This document shows positions 1-9,332 of a DNA stretch of 64,000 nt, piece after piece. The notes beneath the pieces are model-generated. The model did not search any database. It saw nothing but the letters and a program-made list of their open reading frames with translations, and was not told where the DNA came from. Position numbers and translations under genes: made by a program. The DNA lies in assembly GCF_934476685.1 (NCBI RefSeq), contig NZ_CAKSNX010000003.1:124001-188000 (forward strand), written 5' to 3'. Source of the stretch: an uncultured Ruminococcus sp. (GTDB lineage: Bacteria > Bacillota > Clostridia > Oscillospirales > Ruminococcaceae). Numbering within the stretch: the stretch's first letter is position 1; each line of letters opens with the position of its first letter.

Positions 1-45
1 TACTTTATTCTTTTGCTTCCTTTAATTTCGTTTATATTATTCATA

Positions 46-88
46 AAAATGCCCATGCAATAAAACACAGAATTTTACTGCATGGACT
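46..88 (-). terminator. Terminator after pilT
   Basis: On the minus strand, a 7-bp inverted repeat (CCATGCA/TGCATGG) with an AT-rich loop is followed by GCATTTTTA. It lies about 25 bases past the pilT stop and fits a rho-independent terminator. Nothing else is visible in bases 1-111. Confidence 0.55.
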
Positions 89-111
89 TTTCCTCCGTTT
101 CTGTCAGGAAA

Positions 112-1179
112 TTAACCCTGCTGGATATATCTCTTCAGGTCGTTTGCATTTACGCACTTTTCAAGAGCGACCTCCATTGAGATAGTTCTTGATTTAACAA
201 GTTTTGCAAGCTCCTGATCCATTGTCTGCATTCCCATTGCCTTACCTGTCTGCATAGCTGAACCGATAAGGTGTACCTTGTCGTCACGGATCATTGCCTT
301 GATAGAGTCTGTTGCGTTAAGTATCTCACAGCAGGCAACACGGCTCGTTCCGTCGAATGTACGGCAGAGGGTCTGTGTACAGATACCAACAAGTACTGAT
401 GCAAGCTGTGTTCTGATCTGGTGCTGCTGGTGTGCAGGGAAAACGTCGATGATACGGTCGATAGTTGACGCTGCGTCTGTTGTATGAAGTGTGGACATTA
501 CAAGGTGTCCTGTTTCTGCGGCGGTTACAGCGGCTTCGATAGTTTCAAAGTCACGCATTTCTCCTACGAGGATGATATCCGGGTCCTCACGGAGTGCGGC
601 ACGGAGCGCCATGGAGAAGCTCGGAACGTCAGGACCGATCTCTCTCTGGTTTACCATACATCTCTTATGAGCGTGCATATACTCGATAGGGTCTTCGACT
701 GTGATTATGTGTGCTGATTTATGAATATTAACGTGGTCGATCATAGCAGCAAGAGTTGTTGACTTACCTGAACCGGTAGGGCCTGTTACAAGCACAAGTC
801 CACGAGGACGCATTGCAAATTCTGCAAGTACAGGAGGAAGGTCAAGGTCTGCCAGCGTCGGGATATCGTTTCTGAGAAGACGGAGAGCGATAGCTGTGTT
901 TCCTCTCTGACGATAAACATTGACTCTGTGACGGAAGCCTCTTGATGAAACGTATGTAAAGTCAGTATCTATATGATCCTTGATCTGCTGTCTTTGCTTA
1001 TCTGTACACATATCCTCACAGATCTTAAGTATTTCGATCTCTGTCATATCAGGATATGAGGAAAGCTTTCTCAGGTTACCGCCCTGTCTTACGATCGGCG
1101 GGATACCTACTGTGAAATGCAGGTCCGAGCAGCCAAGCGCTCTTGCTTCGTCAAGGATCTTGTTAATATCAATAGCCAT
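112..1179 (-). CDS. pilT: Type IV pilus retraction ATPase PilT
   Basis: A 355-aa hexameric secretion-type ATPase that powers pilus disassembly at the inner face of the membrane. Visible motifs are Walker A GPTGSGKST at residues 133-141, a Walker B/Asp-box stretch around 197-210 (REDPDIILVGEMRD) and the His box around 225-236 (HLVMSTLHTTDAAS). Length and the absence of the N-terminal extension and zinc cysteines present in the neighbouring PilB argue for PilT rather than PilB. The start has GGAGG nine bases upstream. It lies 58 bp downstream of pilB and is probably co-transcribed with it. Its presence predicts retractile pili (twitching or adhesion). Being PilT is clear; motility itself is inference. 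Confidence 0.95.
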   Translation of the reverse strand: MAIDINKILDEARALGCSDLHFTVGIPPIVRQGGNLRKLSSYPDMTEIEILKICEDMCTDKQRQQIKDHIDTDFTYVSSRGFRHRVNVYRQRGNTAIALRLLRNDIPTLADLDLPPVLAEFAMRPRGLVLVTGPTGSGKSTTLAAMIDHVNIHKSAHIITVEDPIEYMHAHKRCMVNQREIGPDVPSFSMALRAALREDPDIILVGEMRDFETIEAAVTAAETGHLVMSTLHTTDAASTIDRIIDVFPAHQQHQIRTQLASVLVGICTQTLCRTFDGTSRVACCEILNATDSIKAMIRDDKVHLIGSAMQTGKAMGMQTMDQELAKLVKSRTISMEVALEKCVNANDLKRYIQQG

Positions 1180-1237
1180 TATATTTTACCTCCAAATAAT
1201 TTTCTGGTTTTTTAACAAATATACTAAATTCCCCTGC

Positions 1238-2914
1238 TTATACCGCATATGTTACACGGATAAGTTCATCCATAGAGGTCCTGCCCTCCTGAACCAGCTT
1301 AGAAACGTTATCTCTAAGCAGCAGGCAGCCCTGCTCTCTTGCAAGATCCTGTATCTCGTCAGCCTTTGCACCTCTTGTGATAAGAGCCTGCATCTCAGGT
1401 GTGGCAAGAAGGATCTCGTGGATAGCGGTTCTTCCTCTGTAACCTGTGTTCTTGCACTTAGGGCAGCCAACAGCCTCATAAACCTGTATAGAACTGTCTA
1501 TACCCATAAGCTCATTTTCATCAGGTCTTGAAAGTCTTGCTCTCTTACAGTCAGGGCAAAGCACCTTAGTAAGTCTTTGCGCTACGATACCGATAAGGGA
1601 AGTTGCTACCATGTATGCCTCAACGCCCATATCCACAAGTCTTGTTACTGTGGAAGCAGCGTCGTTTGTATGAAGTGTGGAAAGCACAAGGTGTCCTGTG
1701 ATAGCCGCTCTGATAGCGATCTCGGCAGTTTCTGCGTCACGCATTTCTCCGACCATTATGATGTCAGGGTCCTGACGGAGGATAGAACGGAGGGCAGCAC
1801 CGAAAGTCATGCCGGCTTTATCGTTGATCTGACACTGGTTGATACCGTCTACCTTCTTTTCGACTGGGTCTTCAACTGTGATAACATTTACGTTAGGCTT
1901 AGCGATCTCACCGAGAGCCGCATAAAGCGTAGTAGATTTACCTGAACCGGTAGGACCTGTAACAAGTACAACTCCCTGCGGAACTTTAAGACAGGATTCA
2001 AATCTGTGGTAGTTGTAATCTGTCATACCAAGATCTGTGATCTTTCTGAGCGCAACGTCACCCGTTGCAAGGATACGGATTACGACCTTTTCGCCGTAAA
2101 CCATCGGCAGATTAGATACACGGAGGTCGAGCGTAGTGCCGTCAACGACCTGTGACATACGTCCGTCCTGCGGGATACGCTTTTCGGCGATATTCATACC
2201 GCTCAGGATCTTGAAACGTGTGATAAGTGATGTATGAAGTGCGCTTGTTATAGTCATAAGCTCGATAAGGTCGCCGTTTACACGGATACGGATCTTTGTG
2301 TAATCCTTGAAAGGCTCGATATGTATATCCGTTGCGTCCTGTCTGTATGAGTTTTCAACTATCGCCGTAGCAAGCTTAACGATAGGAGCGTTTTCGATTC
2401 TGTCCGCTGTAAGGTCAAGCTCTTCGAGGTTGATCTCTTCCTCTTTCTCCTTAGTAGCCTCATCGACCACGGAGTTAACCTGTCCTGCTGAGTACATCTT
2501 ACCTATCGCTCTGTTGATAGCAGCCTTTGTTGCCAGAAGAGCGGTGATGTTGCAGCCTGTGATAACTCTCAGATCCTCAAAAACATAGAAGTTGATAGGA
2601 TCGTTTGTCGCTACCATCATACGCTTTCCGACCTTATTGACAGCAATTACATTATACTTTCTTGCCGTAGCCTCAGGTATTTTCTTTACGATATCGGGCA
2701 TAAGCTCAGTATTGTCAAGGTCGATATACTGAACGTTAAGACGTTCCGCAAGCGTTTTGGCAAAGTCAACATCAGATACATATTTCATTTCTGTGACGAC
2801 ATCTCCGAAAAGCTTACCTTTTTCAGTTTTTTGCTTATCCAGTACCTCCTGAAGCTGCTGCTCTGTTATCAGACCTTTTTCAACAAGGTACTTTCCTATT
2901 GGTCCGTTTTTCAT
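1238..2914 (-). CDS. pilB: Type IV pilus assembly ATPase PilB/GspE
   Basis: A 558-aa extension ATPase driving pilin polymerisation. The N-terminal ~150 residues form a GSPII_E_N/MshEN-like domain (the family in which c-di-GMP binding has been described), followed by the ATPase core: Walker A GPTGSGKST at 320-328, Asp box (RQDPDIIMVGEMRD), and His box (HLVLSTLHTNDAAST). Two CxxC pairs near residues 455-495 (CPDC and CPKC) are the zinc site typical of PilB/GspE and missing from PilT. The gene faces away from pilD, with a 178-bp divergent spacer, and is followed by pilT. The separation from the pilC-pilMN-pilO operon by pilD and the pilin block implies a second transcription unit. Confidence 0.95.
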   Translation of the reverse strand: MKNGPIGKYLVEKGLITEQQLQEVLDKQKTEKGKLFGDVVTEMKYVSDVDFAKTLAERLNVQYIDLDNTELMPDIVKKIPEATARKYNVIAVNKVGKRMMVATNDPINFYVFEDLRVITGCNITALLATKAAINRAIGKMYSAGQVNSVVDEATKEKEEEINLEELDLTADRIENAPIVKLATAIVENSYRQDATDIHIEPFKDYTKIRIRVNGDLIELMTITSALHTSLITRFKILSGMNIAEKRIPQDGRMSQVVDGTTLDLRVSNLPMVYGEKVVIRILATGDVALRKITDLGMTDYNYHRFESCLKVPQGVVLVTGPTGSGKSTTLYAALGEIAKPNVNVITVEDPVEKKVDGINQCQINDKAGMTFGAALRSILRQDPDIIMVGEMRDAETAEIAIRAAITGHLVLSTLHTNDAASTVTRLVDMGVEAYMVATSLIGIVAQRLTKVLCPDCKRARLSRPDENELMGIDSSIQVYEAVGCPKCKNTGYRGRTAIHEILLATPEMQALITRGAKADEIQDLAREQGCLLLRDNVSKLVQEGRTSMDELIRVTYAV

Positions 2915-3010
2915 AGATATACTCCTGTCCCCGCAGTCAGATTTCTCGAAAAGCCATTTACCTACGGAATAAATAACTTTTTAAAAAAATTTTAAATCAT
3001 TAATTATGTA

Positions 3011-3039
3011 TTGTAATTTAGCGTTGAATGTGCTAAAAT
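3011..3039 (+). promoter_or_regulatory. Promoter candidate for pilD
   Basis: TTGTAA (3011-3016) and TAAAAT (3034-3039) are separated by exactly 17 bases, about 50 bases upstream of the pilD start. The match to the housekeeping consensus is good but not perfect. Confidence 0.45.
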
Positions 3040-3092
3040 AAATATTACGGAATAAATCAGCGTTTCGCAATTTTATCGAAAGGAGGATAAAA

Positions 3093-3929
3093 ATGGACAG
3101 CCAACTGATGATCTATTATACTGTAATTTATATCTTTGTATTTCTGTTCGGTGCCTGCATAGGCAGCTTCCTCAACGTCTGTATTTACAGACTTCCTAAA
3201 GGAGAGAGCCTGATAAAGCGCAATTCCCACTGTATGAGCTGCGGTGAACCGATACGCAGACGTGACCTTATCCCTATTATAAGCTGGTGTATGCTCAGGG
3301 GAAAATGCCGTAACTGCGGTGAGAAGATATCACCGAGATACACAGTTGTGGAACTGCTGAACGCAGTCATCTATCTGCTGGTATTTCTTCACTACGATGT
3401 TGCGATAGATCCGCTTTACGCATCACTCGTATCGCTGCTTTTCTCAGCGCTTATCGTGGTATTCTTTATGGACTGGGATACGCAGCTTATCAATACATAT
3501 GTTGTAATTTTTATAGGACTTCTTGCTGTTCCCGAATATTTCTTCTGCAGAAATGTTACAGGACTGACATTGAAGTCACAGCTTATCGGTATGTTTGTTG
3601 TAAGCATTCCGCTGCTGATAATCGTGCTTGCGTCCCACGAAAGAGCGATGGGAATGGGTGATGTTTACCTTATGGCGGCGGCAGGACTTTTCCTCGGAAC
3701 TCAGGGAATACTGGTCGCAATGCTCGCAGCATTGATAATCGGCTCGATATGCGGACTTATCATCAAACATATCAAAGGCGATTCAGTATTTGCCTTTGGT
3801 CCATACCTTTCAGTCGGAATCGGTATCGCCGTTATATGGGGCGATAAGATAGGCGAATGGTACATGAATTTCACAGGTCTGAATGAAACGCTTGCCGAAG
3901 AGGTAAGACTTATATTCAGCCTCTGCTGA
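3093..3929 (+). CDS. pilD: Prepilin peptidase / N-methylase PilD
   Basis: A 278-aa polytopic membrane aspartyl protease that cleaves the leader of prepilins and methylates the new N-terminus. The N-terminal methylase-type region carries two CxxC pairs (CMSC at about 48-51 and CRNC at about 72-75) that bind zinc. The peptidase half shows both catalytic aspartates, one in MDWDTQLI and one in the GxGD motif (GMGDVYLMA). About seven hydrophobic segments are visible. Start is supported by AAAGGAGG upstream. It is the only rightward gene of the pilus locus and has its own promoter and terminator. The three prepilin-like proteins encoded next to it are the obvious substrates. Confidence 0.95.
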   Translation: MDSQLMIYYTVIYIFVFLFGACIGSFLNVCIYRLPKGESLIKRNSHCMSCGEPIRRRDLIPIISWCMLRGKCRNCGEKISPRYTVVELLNAVIYLLVFLHYDVAIDPLYASLVSLLFSALIVVFFMDWDTQLINTYVVIFIGLLAVPEYFFCRNVTGLTLKSQLIGMFVVSIPLLIIVLASHERAMGMGDVYLMAAAGLFLGTQGILVAMLAALIIGSICGLIIKHIKGDSVFAFGPYLSVGIGIAVIWGDKIGEWYMNFTGLNETLAEEVRLIFSLC

Positions 3930-3962
3930 CAGACAGCAGGAACGGATATAAACCGCTATATG

Positions 3963-3992
3963 CACCGCTGAGAAATCGGCGGTGTTTTTTTT
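3963..3992 (+). terminator. Terminator after pilD
   Basis: Hairpin CACCGC-loop-GCGGTG followed by a run of eight T, about 35 bases past the pilD stop. Confidence 0.8.
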
Positions 3993-4043
3993 GTTTTCTG
4001 TATGTTCAAATCGTGCACCATTTTTACCCACAATTTTTCGCTC

Positions 4044-4077
4044 AAAAAATCCTCATAAAAACTTATGGGGATTTTTT
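4044..4077. terminator. Bidirectional terminator between pilD and the prepilin operon
   Basis: A-run, stem AATCCTCATAA / TTATGGGGATT with one G-T pair, then T-run. The symmetric A/T flanks let it act on both strands; on the minus strand it would close the pilin operon. A second perfect 9-bp inverted repeat (CAAGCGGCA/TGCCGCTTG, 4081-4102) lies just beside it. Confidence 0.7.
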
Positions 4078-4121
4078 CAGCAAGCGGCATTGCTGCCGCT
4101 TGTGAGAAATCATTAGTCTTA

Positions 4122-6095
4122 TTAATCAAATGAAGCAGATACCAGATCGAAATCGTAGTCACTTGTATTTCCGCCGTAAAGTTGGATATATATGCTCTTT
4201 TCCTGATCCGGATTAATTGCACTGCTCATTGATACAGTCAATACATTACCTGAAATGCTTGTTGAACCATATGCATCGCCCCAGCCGCCGTTGATGCTTC
4301 CAACGGTATTGCTGAATGTAAGTGTAAGGGTTTCTCCGCCGGAACTTGCTTCAGTACCTAAGTTCTTAACCTTGATTTCAAGGTAGCATACAGGTCTGCC
4401 CCAGTTCATCTTCTGTGATACTGTTGATGATACTACCAGATGTGCACCTGACTCAGGAGCGTCTTCAAATACAGGTCTGAATGTGATATCATATGATAAA
4501 CCTGTAAACGCTGTCAATGCTGTCTTAGTCTTGTCGCCGTCTTCAAACCAACCGACAAATACCTTACCCTCAGGAGCTGACGGATCAGCAGGAATCGTTA
4601 TGTTGGCATTATTTGTGATACCCTCATAATACTCGTCATTGCTGATCTCAGAACCGCTTTCGTCCTGGAATATTACATGATACTTAGCTCTTTCACGATA
4701 GATCGCATAGTATTCATAATCGCCTGCCGCTGCAAATGATGAACCGTCAACAAAGTCTGAACCTGTGCCGTCAGGAGATGTATTCCATCTTTCAAAGATG
4801 TGAGCCTCATCACCTGTTCCTGTCATTGTGCAGTTTACTATCGAAGATGCGCCGAGTGCGCTGTTAGTAGCATTATCCTCGTAATATGCGACCTTGTTTT
4901 TCAGATTTGTATATGCGCCGAGGTCGTTTCCTGCGTCATCATAGCAGTCATAGAAGTATACAAATCCTTCTGGTGAAGCTACCAGAGATGAAATAAAGCT
5001 TGGTACAAATTCAAGATCCTCAGATACGCCCTCAGTCAGATAGTCACTAATGTTCTTATGTGTTGATGTTTCTATCTTATCGAGTGTGTACTGATAGTAA
5101 TTTCCTGAACCGTCAGATGTTGTGTATGAAGCAAAGCTTACGTTTGCATACCATGAATCAATAACATTCTGTGGGATAGTAGAACCTGTTGTGATGGTCT
5201 TTGTATCAAGAACAGTTGTGCCATTTCTGTCAAGGAGCTTGATCTTGCATCTGTCTGAATTGGTAGGAACGCTCTTTGTGTAGAAAATGTATGTGTACTT
5301 CTTAGTGGTATCATAGAATGCATTCTGTCCTGCTGAAAGTCCGCCGGGATTTGATGCCTGTGTGAAAGTTGAGTAGTCGATAGCTGTACCATAGAGGTTT
5401 CCGCTGTCGTCCACTGCATTTGTGTAGTAGTCAGCCTTCATAGGAGTCTTGATGATGTTGATATTTACAAGTTCAAGATCTCTTGTCTGATCGTAATCAA
5501 GTTTGTTGAACACATATGAAGAACCGTTATACTCAGGGCTGTAAAGCTTCATACCGATAGACAGACACTTGTTCTTAGTGGTGTTTGAAAGTCTTGCGGT
5601 AAAATTGCAGCCGTAGTCGCTGAGTGTTTCCTCGCTGACAGCTAACTTTGCGTTTGTCAGGTCAATAGTTCCGCTGGCTGTCATATTAGCCTTGATTATA
5701 GAACCCTTTGCCCTTTTACGATGTGCAGGGGTATCTGTTGCGCTGTATGTTGAGAGAACAGAACCTCTGTTATTGTTGTTATCAATGATGATAACGTCTG
5801 TGAACTTGATAGTGCTTGCCTTTGCACCGCTTGAAGTCATAAGATATCCGCCGCTTACCTCAGGCATACCTTCGTAGTCCTCAAGTACGATCATATTCGT
5901 TGAATATCTTACCTCAGATTCAAAATAGTCCATAATGATATTTCCTATATCATTTGAATCTGCTGTTGAGAATGTGCGGTGATAGAAGTTGTTGATTGGC
6001 TTGATAAAGTTAAGTATCGCACCCATCATAATAACCATCATACAGGAAACAACGACAAGCTCAACCAGTGTAAAAGCCTTTAAATTTTTCTTCAT
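4122..6095 (-). CDS. Large prepilin-like adhesin with InlB-type repeats and CBM2-like C-terminus
   Basis: A 657-aa protein with a class III-type prepilin leader: a short basic start, then KAFTLVELVVV (cleavage predicted before F, Glu at +5) and a hydrophobic helix to about residue 30. It is several times longer than a structural pilin. Residues ~415-470 and ~473-545 resemble two InlB B-type (Flg_new/Listeria-Bacteroides) modules: the first contains FERWNTSPDGTG, the second ends VGWFEDGDKTK...FRPVFED. The last ~100 residues (556-657) have N-x-G, GGW, SGNVLTVS and IxPDQ elements that look like a bacterial CBM2-type beta-sandwich, with Trp at 565 and 605. The SD (AAGGGGG) follows directly on the stop of the upstream prepilin gene, so the two are translated together. 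Predicted role: minor pilin or pilus-tip adhesin. The CBM assignment is by eye and uncertain. Confidence 0.8.
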   Translation of the reverse strand: MKKNLKAFTLVELVVVSCMMVIMMGAILNFIKPINNFYHRTFSTADSNDIGNIIMDYFESEVRYSTNMIVLEDYEGMPEVSGGYLMTSSGAKASTIKFTDVIIIDNNNNRGSVLSTYSATDTPAHRKRAKGSIIKANMTASGTIDLTNAKLAVSEETLSDYGCNFTARLSNTTKNKCLSIGMKLYSPEYNGSSYVFNKLDYDQTRDLELVNINIIKTPMKADYYTNAVDDSGNLYGTAIDYSTFTQASNPGGLSAGQNAFYDTTKKYTYIFYTKSVPTNSDRCKIKLLDRNGTTVLDTKTITTGSTIPQNVIDSWYANVSFASYTTSDGSGNYYQYTLDKIETSTHKNISDYLTEGVSEDLEFVPSFISSLVASPEGFVYFYDCYDDAGNDLGAYTNLKNKVAYYEDNATNSALGASSIVNCTMTGTGDEAHIFERWNTSPDGTGSDFVDGSSFAAAGDYEYYAIYRERAKYHVIFQDESGSEISNDEYYEGITNNANITIPADPSAPEGKVFVGWFEDGDKTKTALTAFTGLSYDITFRPVFEDAPESGAHLVVSSTVSQKMNWGRPVCYLEIKVKNLGTEASSGGETLTLTFSNTVGSINGGWGDAYGSTSISGNVLTVSMSSAINPDQEKSIYIQLYGGNTSDYDFDLVSASFD

Positions 6096-6109
6096 CTGCC
6101 GCTGCCCCC

Positions 6110-6865
6110 TTATTCGCCTGACGGAACGAATTCTGCGTCAAATTCTTCTTCCGTCAAAAATGTTCCAGAATCGGTGTAGTATACAAAACCGTATCTCTGA
6201 TCGTCGATATAGCCGTCCTGCGAAAGGTCGATAGTCACACCGTCGCCCGTGTCGCCCCATTCTTTAATGGTGACTGCGTTGGCAAGGTTTCCGCCGCCCA
6301 TATCCTTAATACCGAACTTGACTGCTCCACCGCTTGCCATAACACCCTGTGTATTGAGTGCATTAAGCGGCATTGTGAGGTCGCCCTCGTTATCAAAGAA
6401 CGCAAAGTTTGAGTTGCATGAGATATCCCAAAGCTTATCGTCGCTTGACCAGTTATAGATCGTGATCCAATACTCGCCCGCATTCAGATTGATCCTGTCG
6501 ATAGCTGAGAAAAATCCCAGTTTAAGAACTTCATCGCTTGACTTTGAAGTATAGCCGTGAAGCTTATCATTTGTTATAGTATAGCCGGAGTCGCCTGCAT
6601 TTGGAAATTCATATGTCATTGTCCATTTGTTAGCGCCCGTTTCAAGCTGATCTACGTCTGCGACATCATAGTCGATAACGCCAGAATAGTTTTCCAGCTT
6701 TGTGGTCTGCTCGTTAGTTTCAGTAAGTCTGGTCTTTGCCTTCGCCTGCGCCTTTACACAATAGGAAGCCGCCATTGTAAAGCCTGTGGTGATAGATGCA
6801 AAAACAGCCATAGCAATTATAACTTCAACTAAGGTCATACCCTTTTTATTCGCATTATTTTTCAT
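6110..6865 (-). CDS. Prepilin-type N-terminal methylation protein (minor pilin)
   Basis: A 251-aa protein with a clear prepilin leader KKG|MTLVEVIIAMAVF: Gly at -1, Met at +1 and Glu at +5, followed by a hydrophobic helix. The rest (residues ~45-251) is an extracellular domain without recognisable family signature, rich in Gly, Asp, Trp and Tyr. It sits second in a run of three prepilin-like genes and should be processed by PilD. Larger than a usual major pilin, so a minor pilin or pseudopilin is the better guess. SD AAAGGGGA precedes the start. Confidence 0.85.
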   Translation of the reverse strand: MKNNANKKGMTLVEVIIAMAVFASITTGFTMAASYCVKAQAKAKTRLTETNEQTTKLENYSGVIDYDVADVDQLETGANKWTMTYEFPNAGDSGYTITNDKLHGYTSKSSDEVLKLGFFSAIDRINLNAGEYWITIYNWSSDDKLWDISCNSNFAFFDNEGDLTMPLNALNTQGVMASGGAVKFGIKDMGGGNLANAVTIKEWGDTGDGVTIDLSQDGYIDDQRYGFVYYTDSGTFLTEEEFDAEFVPSGE

Positions 6866-6886
6866 GGATAATTCCCCTTTCTGAAA

Positions 6887-9181
6887 TTATGAATTTGAAT
6901 ACTTAACAAGCTTGAATCCGCTGGTGTAGATCTGCTTGCTTCCCTTAGCCTTAGGGAGCATTGAGTTAGGTGAAACTTCCTGATAAACGATACCTACGTT
7001 GTTTGCACTTGTAATAAACTGATTACAGATTACAGCGCCGATGATACCAACGTTTGTATACGATCCGTCCGACTTGAGCGGAACGATGTTCATTGAAGTA
7101 CCTCTCTGGAAGTTTACCGTTGCTCTAGGTGCATAGATAGACGCCTGAAGGATCATATTATTCGGTGATGTACTGAGTGTACAGCCCTCTGTAAGAAGGA
7201 AGATAATGTTGCCCTTTCCAAGGCTGTATGCGTCTGATATCTCCTGATCTGTTGGGTTTACCTTGTTTGAACCGTTGTAGAATGAGCTGTGGGTATAACT
7301 TTCAAAATCCATAAGCTTTCTCTGTGTTCCGCCGAATGTGAAAGTTGATGTTTTGAAAGTATCGTGATCGTATGTTGACTTTGAAGAGTTGTCAGCGCTG
7401 TATTCATCATTTGTTGTACCAACGCCCGAATCACTTACAAAGTAGCAGAATCTCTGATTGTCACCGTCGTCCTCTGTAGTTGAGTTTTTAACAAGGATAA
7501 GGTTCTCGTTACCCATATTTCCGCCGTTTTTAAGGATAACTACGATATCGTGTCTGCCGTCCTCATTCATAACAGCATTATCAACATCTATGAGTATCTT
7601 CTTGTTATCGGTGTAGTTGATAACACAGCTCTCTGTAACGATATAGTCGAAAGTTACGCTGTTTCCGTCAGAGTCTGTCGTAGCTGCTCCGCTTGTGTTT
7701 CTGAAAGATTCATCTGTGATCTCTTTTACAGTTGACTTGATGTTGTTTGAGCTGTCATACATAGCGGCATAAGTTTCCTTGATAGATGAAACTCCGCTCT
7801 GGCAAAGCATATGCTCAGGATAGTATACATACTGCTGAACTGTTGCTTCGGTAGTGTTGATAGCAGGTCTCTTTGATCTTCCGCCGTCATTTGTCCAATC
7901 TCTCTCAACAACGTTACTTATTGCGCCCTCAGGATAAACGTGCTTTCCTGGGAGAATGTAAAGTGTGCCACTGAAATCGAGCTGTGATGAGTTTACATTT
8001 ACATAAACATCGCCTGAGCTGTAAATATCGCCGTAGATGTGGTTGTTTATGCCATTGAAATAAATGTTGCCGTTGAACTCTCCGCCAACATCATATGTGT
8101 AGATATTGCCGTATACAGTCTGTTCCTGTCCACGCTCACCTTCCATGGCAGACGCATAATCTCCGACCTTTTCAGCAGGCTGTACAGATGACTTTACAGC
8201 GTTCTGCAAAGCTGCAGGTGCAGAAGAAAGCTTTCCGAACACGATAGATGATGCATAGATATCTACCTGAGTTGTATTACTGCTGCCGACCTTAGTGTTG
8301 CTTACACCGCCCATAATAAGGCATTCGCCAACATTTATATAGTTGTATGTCGGTTCATCGTTATTTGTGCTGTCCTTGGTAAGATCACTCAACGCACTCG
8401 CACGGTTGCCAAAAGTAAGTGATCTTGAAACTGTAAGCGAACCGCCAGGTGTCAGATTTTCAGTTGAGCCGCTTATATAATAAGGGTTAGAACCGAGGGT
8501 AAAACCTGTACTGATAGTAACAGAACCGAGCATTGTCATATCGCCTCTGAACTTACTGTCATTTGCGTTAAGGTTATACCATGTGTTTTTATTGTGTGAT
8601 TCAATCTCGCTGGCTGCGGTATTACCGTAAACTTCAACGTTGTTATAACCGTTGTTACCGCCTCCGTCTGTACCAATGATCTCAAGAGCGTTGTTCATAG
8701 GCTGCTTATCTGAGATCGGTTTGATAGAGAAGTATGCAACAACTGTCTGTTCCTCTCCGAGATACTCTGCTGTTGCGATAGCCTTAAGGTTATTTTCTGA
8801 GCCGTTTTCTTCAAGCTTTATCTTGCATGAACCCATTCCTCTCTGATATACGTCAGAAAGTTCATTTCCGAGTTCGTCAGTTACCTTAACATCTATTTCC
8901 TCACCGCTTGCGGCTATGTCCTGAAGCATCTGGATATTTGCTCTTGCCTGTTCATCGGTAGCAGAGCCTTCTGCGGAATATGTGGTAGCTTCTGTAACGA
9001 AACCTTCCAAACAGGAAGATGCCATAAAGTATGCTTGTTTTAAACGATATTCCTTATTTGTTCTAGTGTTGGTATGACCGACAAGAGAGATCCCTGCTGC
9101 GACCAGCACCATCATCATCATAGAAACAACAAGTACCGTAAACAAAACTGAACCTTGTCTTGATTTCGACTTGATTTTCAT
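6887..9181 (-). CDS. Very large PilX-like pilus-associated protein
   Basis: A 764-aa protein whose N-terminus (SRQGSVLFTVLVVSMMMMVLVAAG) resembles PilX-type pilus assembly proteins: Gly before the hydrophobic helix, but no Glu at +5. The remainder is a long Ser/Thr/Asn/Gly-rich extracellular region, with many short strands in residues ~165-420 (VEVYGNTAASEIE, GNIYFNGINNHIYGDIYSSGDVYVN) that suggest a beta-helix or bactofilin-like stack. The upstream GTG at 9190 lies inside the SD (AAAGGTGG), so the ATG at 9181 is the better start. It is first of the prepilin run after pilO. Presumed secreted pilus component or adhesin; no enzymatic motif seen. Confidence 0.75.
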   Translation of the reverse strand: MKIKSKSRQGSVLFTVLVVSMMMMVLVAAGISLVGHTNTRTNKEYRLKQAYFMASSCLEGFVTEATTYSAEGSATDEQARANIQMLQDIAASGEEIDVKVTDELGNELSDVYQRGMGSCKIKLEENGSENNLKAIATAEYLGEEQTVVAYFSIKPISDKQPMNNALEIIGTDGGGNNGYNNVEVYGNTAASEIESHNKNTWYNLNANDSKFRGDMTMLGSVTISTGFTLGSNPYYISGSTENLTPGGSLTVSRSLTFGNRASALSDLTKDSTNNDEPTYNYINVGECLIMGGVSNTKVGSSNTTQVDIYASSIVFGKLSSAPAALQNAVKSSVQPAEKVGDYASAMEGERGQEQTVYGNIYTYDVGGEFNGNIYFNGINNHIYGDIYSSGDVYVNVNSSQLDFSGTLYILPGKHVYPEGAISNVVERDWTNDGGRSKRPAINTTEATVQQYVYYPEHMLCQSGVSSIKETYAAMYDSSNNIKSTVKEITDESFRNTSGAATTDSDGNSVTFDYIVTESCVINYTDNKKILIDVDNAVMNEDGRHDIVVILKNGGNMGNENLILVKNSTTEDDGDNQRFCYFVSDSGVGTTNDEYSADNSSKSTYDHDTFKTSTFTFGGTQRKLMDFESYTHSSFYNGSNKVNPTDQEISDAYSLGKGNIIFLLTEGCTLSTSPNNMILQASIYAPRATVNFQRGTSMNIVPLKSDGSYTNVGIIGAVICNQFITSANNVGIVYQEVSPNSMLPKAKGSKQIYTSGFKLVKYSNS

Positions 9182-9332
9182 AATAACCACCTTTCTGCAT
9201 TATTTAATTGCCAATAACCAAAATAAAAATTTTAATTATTTTATAGCACTATTTGGCAGACGGCAAAATTCCCGCCGTCTACCAAATCAGTATCGAATAT
9301 TACCCCGCTCAGGGATAACATTTTATCCCCTC

